This document shows, piece after piece, positions 7,138 to 8,839 of a stretch of DNA of 8,839 nt. A model generated the notes under the pieces. It did not search any database. It had not been told where the DNA came from and saw only the letters and a list, made by a program, of their open reading frames with translations. Position 1 is the stretch's first letter; every line of letters starts with the position of its first letter. The stretch comes from Oscillospiraceae bacterium (lineage in GTDB: Bacteria; Bacillota; Clostridia; UMGS1883): NCBI GenBank assembly GCA_015069065.1, contig SVJI01000053.1, positions 1 through 8,839 on the forward strand, given 5' to 3'. A program made the translations under genes and the position numbers.

Positions 7138-8839
7138 ATGAAGGATTCACCTGTCAGAAAAATAAATATTCAGGAAAAGCTTTTATCCTTCGGGTATTGC
7201 GCTGACAGTCTGCTGGCAAGCATATACTGTGACCTTTCGCGCCCCGATACATATGGTGAAACGGTGCTTTGCGCGCTTGAGGACTGCATTTGTGCGATTG
7301 GCGAGGACGGTAGTTTTTTTAGCAGAGCATACAGTGATATTACCGATATATATGCAGAAAACTACGTTTCATCGGGCGGCATAATTCTCCGTTGCGGCAG
7401 TGAAGAAATGCTTATGGGTTATTTTACATTAAGCGTTTCTGCCAAAGTGGAATGGTTTATAAATATTGTTCGTAAACTCATTTCGGGGGGAATTCCCGAA
7501 ATTACCGAGGGCGATGTTAGCGAGCCTGCGGAGTTCTCTTATATAAATAAGGGCAGAAAAAAACTGTTTTTCCGTGTGCTGTCATATCTGACAGGGTATA
7601 AAAAGCAGCTTTTCGAGGTGATAGGAATCATAATTCTGGTAACGGTGGTGAATTTGATTCCGCCGTATCTTACAGGAACGGTTCTTTATGACGAAGTGTT
7701 AACTCCCGACGGAAAATTTTCAGGAAAACTACTGGAGCTGATAGCAATTCTGGCATCCGTTTCCTTATTCAGTGTGCTTTTGGGAATCCTTCAGGGAAGA
7801 ATCGGCGCACAGATGTCGGGCGGTATCATTTATGATATCAAGACAGAGGTTTTTTCCTCCATGCAGAAGCTTGGGATGAGCTTTTTCACATCAAAGCGTA
7901 CAGGAAATCTGATGAACAGGATTAACAGTGACGCTCTCGACATTCAATACTTTTTAAATGACGGATTACCCAATTTTGTGATAAATGCGCTTACTATCTG
8001 TGCGATAGGTCTGTTTTTGTTTATCGTTAATCCTCTGCTCTCGGTAGCAGTTTTAATTCCCGTGCCGCTGATTGCATTTATTATAAAGAAATCAGCGCGT
8101 GTTTTTAAACGGCTTCAATGGCATACATGGCGCAGATCATCATCAATGAATTCCATAATCAATGACACACTTATGGGAGTCAGGGTTGTAAAGGCATTCG
8201 GTAAAGAAACGAGAGAAATTCAGCGATTCTCCGATGCCAGCAGACTTCTGTATGAAAACCGTCTGCGTGAGGGAGTGGCTGCGGCAAAGGTTTTTCCTAT
8301 GCTCAGCTGGATTATGGCTCTTGGCGGTCTTGTCGTATGGGGGCTTGGCGGTGGTCAGGTTATGCGCGGTGTACTTACGTTTGGTGAACTGATGACATTT
8401 GTCGGTTACTTATCGCTCCTTTATTCACCTGTAAACTTCATGGTGAAAACCTTTGCATGGTGGACGAACTGTATGAACAGCGCCCAGCGTATTTTTGAGG
8501 TTATAGACAGAAAGACCGACGTACCCGAAGCAGAAAGCCCTGTGACACTTGAGAAAATACGTGGGGATGTAGAACTTAAGAACGTCACATTTTCATATGA
8601 ACCGAACAGAACCGTTCTCAAAAACGTTTCGTTCAGCGTTAAAAGCGGAGAAATGATTGGTCTGGTAGGGCATAGCGGAGCCGGAAAAAGTACCATTACC
8701 AATATAATAACACGTCTTTATGATGTTAATGACGGAGAGGTTTTGATTGACGGAATAAACGTTAAGGACATAAGCTTTGACAGCCTGCGCAGAAATATCG
8801 GTATGGTGCTGCAGGAAACATTCCTTTTTTCAGGAAGCA
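7138..8839 (+). CDS. ABC exporter, fused transmembrane and ATPase subunit (3' partial)
   Basis: The frame is open from ATG 7138 to the right edge (567 full codons), so the end of the ATPase domain is missing. Residues 1 to about 140 form a soluble N-terminal domain I do not recognise. From about 155 a type IV exporter membrane domain follows, with hydrophobic segments near 158-182, 199-222, 280-315, 386-405 and 418-436; SFFTSKRTGNLMNRINSDA is the typical cytoplasmic loop after the second helix. The nucleotide-binding domain shows the A-loop Tyr487 (NVTFSY), Walker A GHSGAGKST (511-519) and the Q-loop Gln559 (VLQETFLF). The signature motif and Walker B lie outside the window. Such half-transporters work as homo- or heterodimers and mostly export peptides, lipids or drugs; a partner gene may follow. 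It has its own promoter and is separated from the RG-I genes by a terminator, so a sugar-import role is unlikely. The substrate cannot be told from the sequence. Confidence 0.92.
   Translation, partial: MKDSPVRKINIQEKLLSFGYCADSLLASIYCDLSRPDTYGETVLCALEDCICAIGEDGSFFSRAYSDITDIYAENYVSSGGIILRCGSEEMLMGYFTLSVSAKVEWFINIVRKLISGGIPEITEGDVSEPAEFSYINKGRKKLFFRVLSYLTGYKKQLFEVIGIIILVTVVNLIPPYLTGTVLYDEVLTPDGKFSGKLLELIAILASVSLFSVLLGILQGRIGAQMSGGIIYDIKTEVFSSMQKLGMSFFTSKRTGNLMNRINSDALDIQYFLNDGLPNFVINALTICAIGLFLFIVNPLLSVAVLIPVPLIAFIIKKSARVFKRLQWHTWRRSSSMNSIINDTLMGVRVVKAFGKETREIQRFSDASRLLYENRLREGVAAAKVFPMLSWIMALGGLVVWGLGGGQVMRGVLTFGELMTFVGYLSLLYSPVNFMVKTFAWWTNCMNSAQRIFEVIDRKTDVPEAESPVTLEKIRGDVELKNVTFSYEPNRTVLKNVSFSVKSGEMIGLVGHSGAGKSTITNIITRLYDVNDGEVLIDGINVKDISFDSLRRNIGMVLQETFLFSGS

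Noticed and set aside
8421..8702. Minus-strand open frame of 93 codons opposite the ABC transporter
   Set aside because: It lies wholly opposite the nucleotide-binding domain, whose motifs are intact on the + strand, and has no supporting start site; a frame shadow.
7138..8839. The ABC transporter as the missing RG-I oligosaccharide importer
   Set aside because: It has fused membrane and ATPase domains in exporter order and lies behind a strong terminator with its own promoter; sugar importers use a binding protein and separate permeases.

Overview
The window looks like part of a pectin (rhamnogalacturonan-I, RG-I) utilisation locus from a Gram-positive, probably clostridial, anaerobe such as a gut or rumen Oscillospirales, Monoglobales or Lachnospirales member. 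This rests on AT-leaning coding sequence, strong AGGAGAG-type ribosome binding sites, an extracellular multi-modular esterase ending in a module of clostridial style, and a membrane-anchored AraC regulator. The taxon is an inference; there is no marker gene here.

All five genes lie on the + strand. From left to right: (1) 2-2224, the C-terminal 740 residues of a secreted SGNH esterase of the rhamnogalacturonan acetylesterase type, followed by two jelly-roll-like modules and a small C-terminal module; (2) a GC-rich hairpin at 2261-2294; (3) 2322-4541, a membrane-bound one-component AraC regulator of the YesS type; (4) 4594-5889, a Gfo/Idh/MocA oxidoreductase; (5) 5905-6981, a cytoplasmic GH105 unsaturated rhamnogalacturonyl hydrolase, the best-supported call in the window (YteR); (6) a strong Rho-independent terminator at 6990-7045; (7) a new transcription unit with its own promoter at 7075-7103 and an ABC exporter subunit from 7138, which runs off the right edge in its ATPase domain. 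There is no gene-free stretch longer than about 160 bases and no RNA gene, CRISPR array, insertion sequence or phage feature.

The first four genes make a coherent pathway. The esterase would deacetylate RG-I outside the cell. The regulator would sense a breakdown product through its extracytoplasmic domain and act on DNA inside. GH105 would split imported unsaturated galacturonyl-rhamnose disaccharides. The same types occur together in Bacillus subtilis (yesR, yesS, yesT, and yteR near yteT, a putative Gfo/Idh/MocA oxidoreductase). The lyase and the sugar importer one expects are not in the window. The least explained member is the oxidoreductase, 15 bases before GH105 and probably co-transcribed with it. 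The ABC transporter lies beyond the terminator and is probably unrelated to pectin use; its N-terminal soluble domain of about 140 residues is unidentified.
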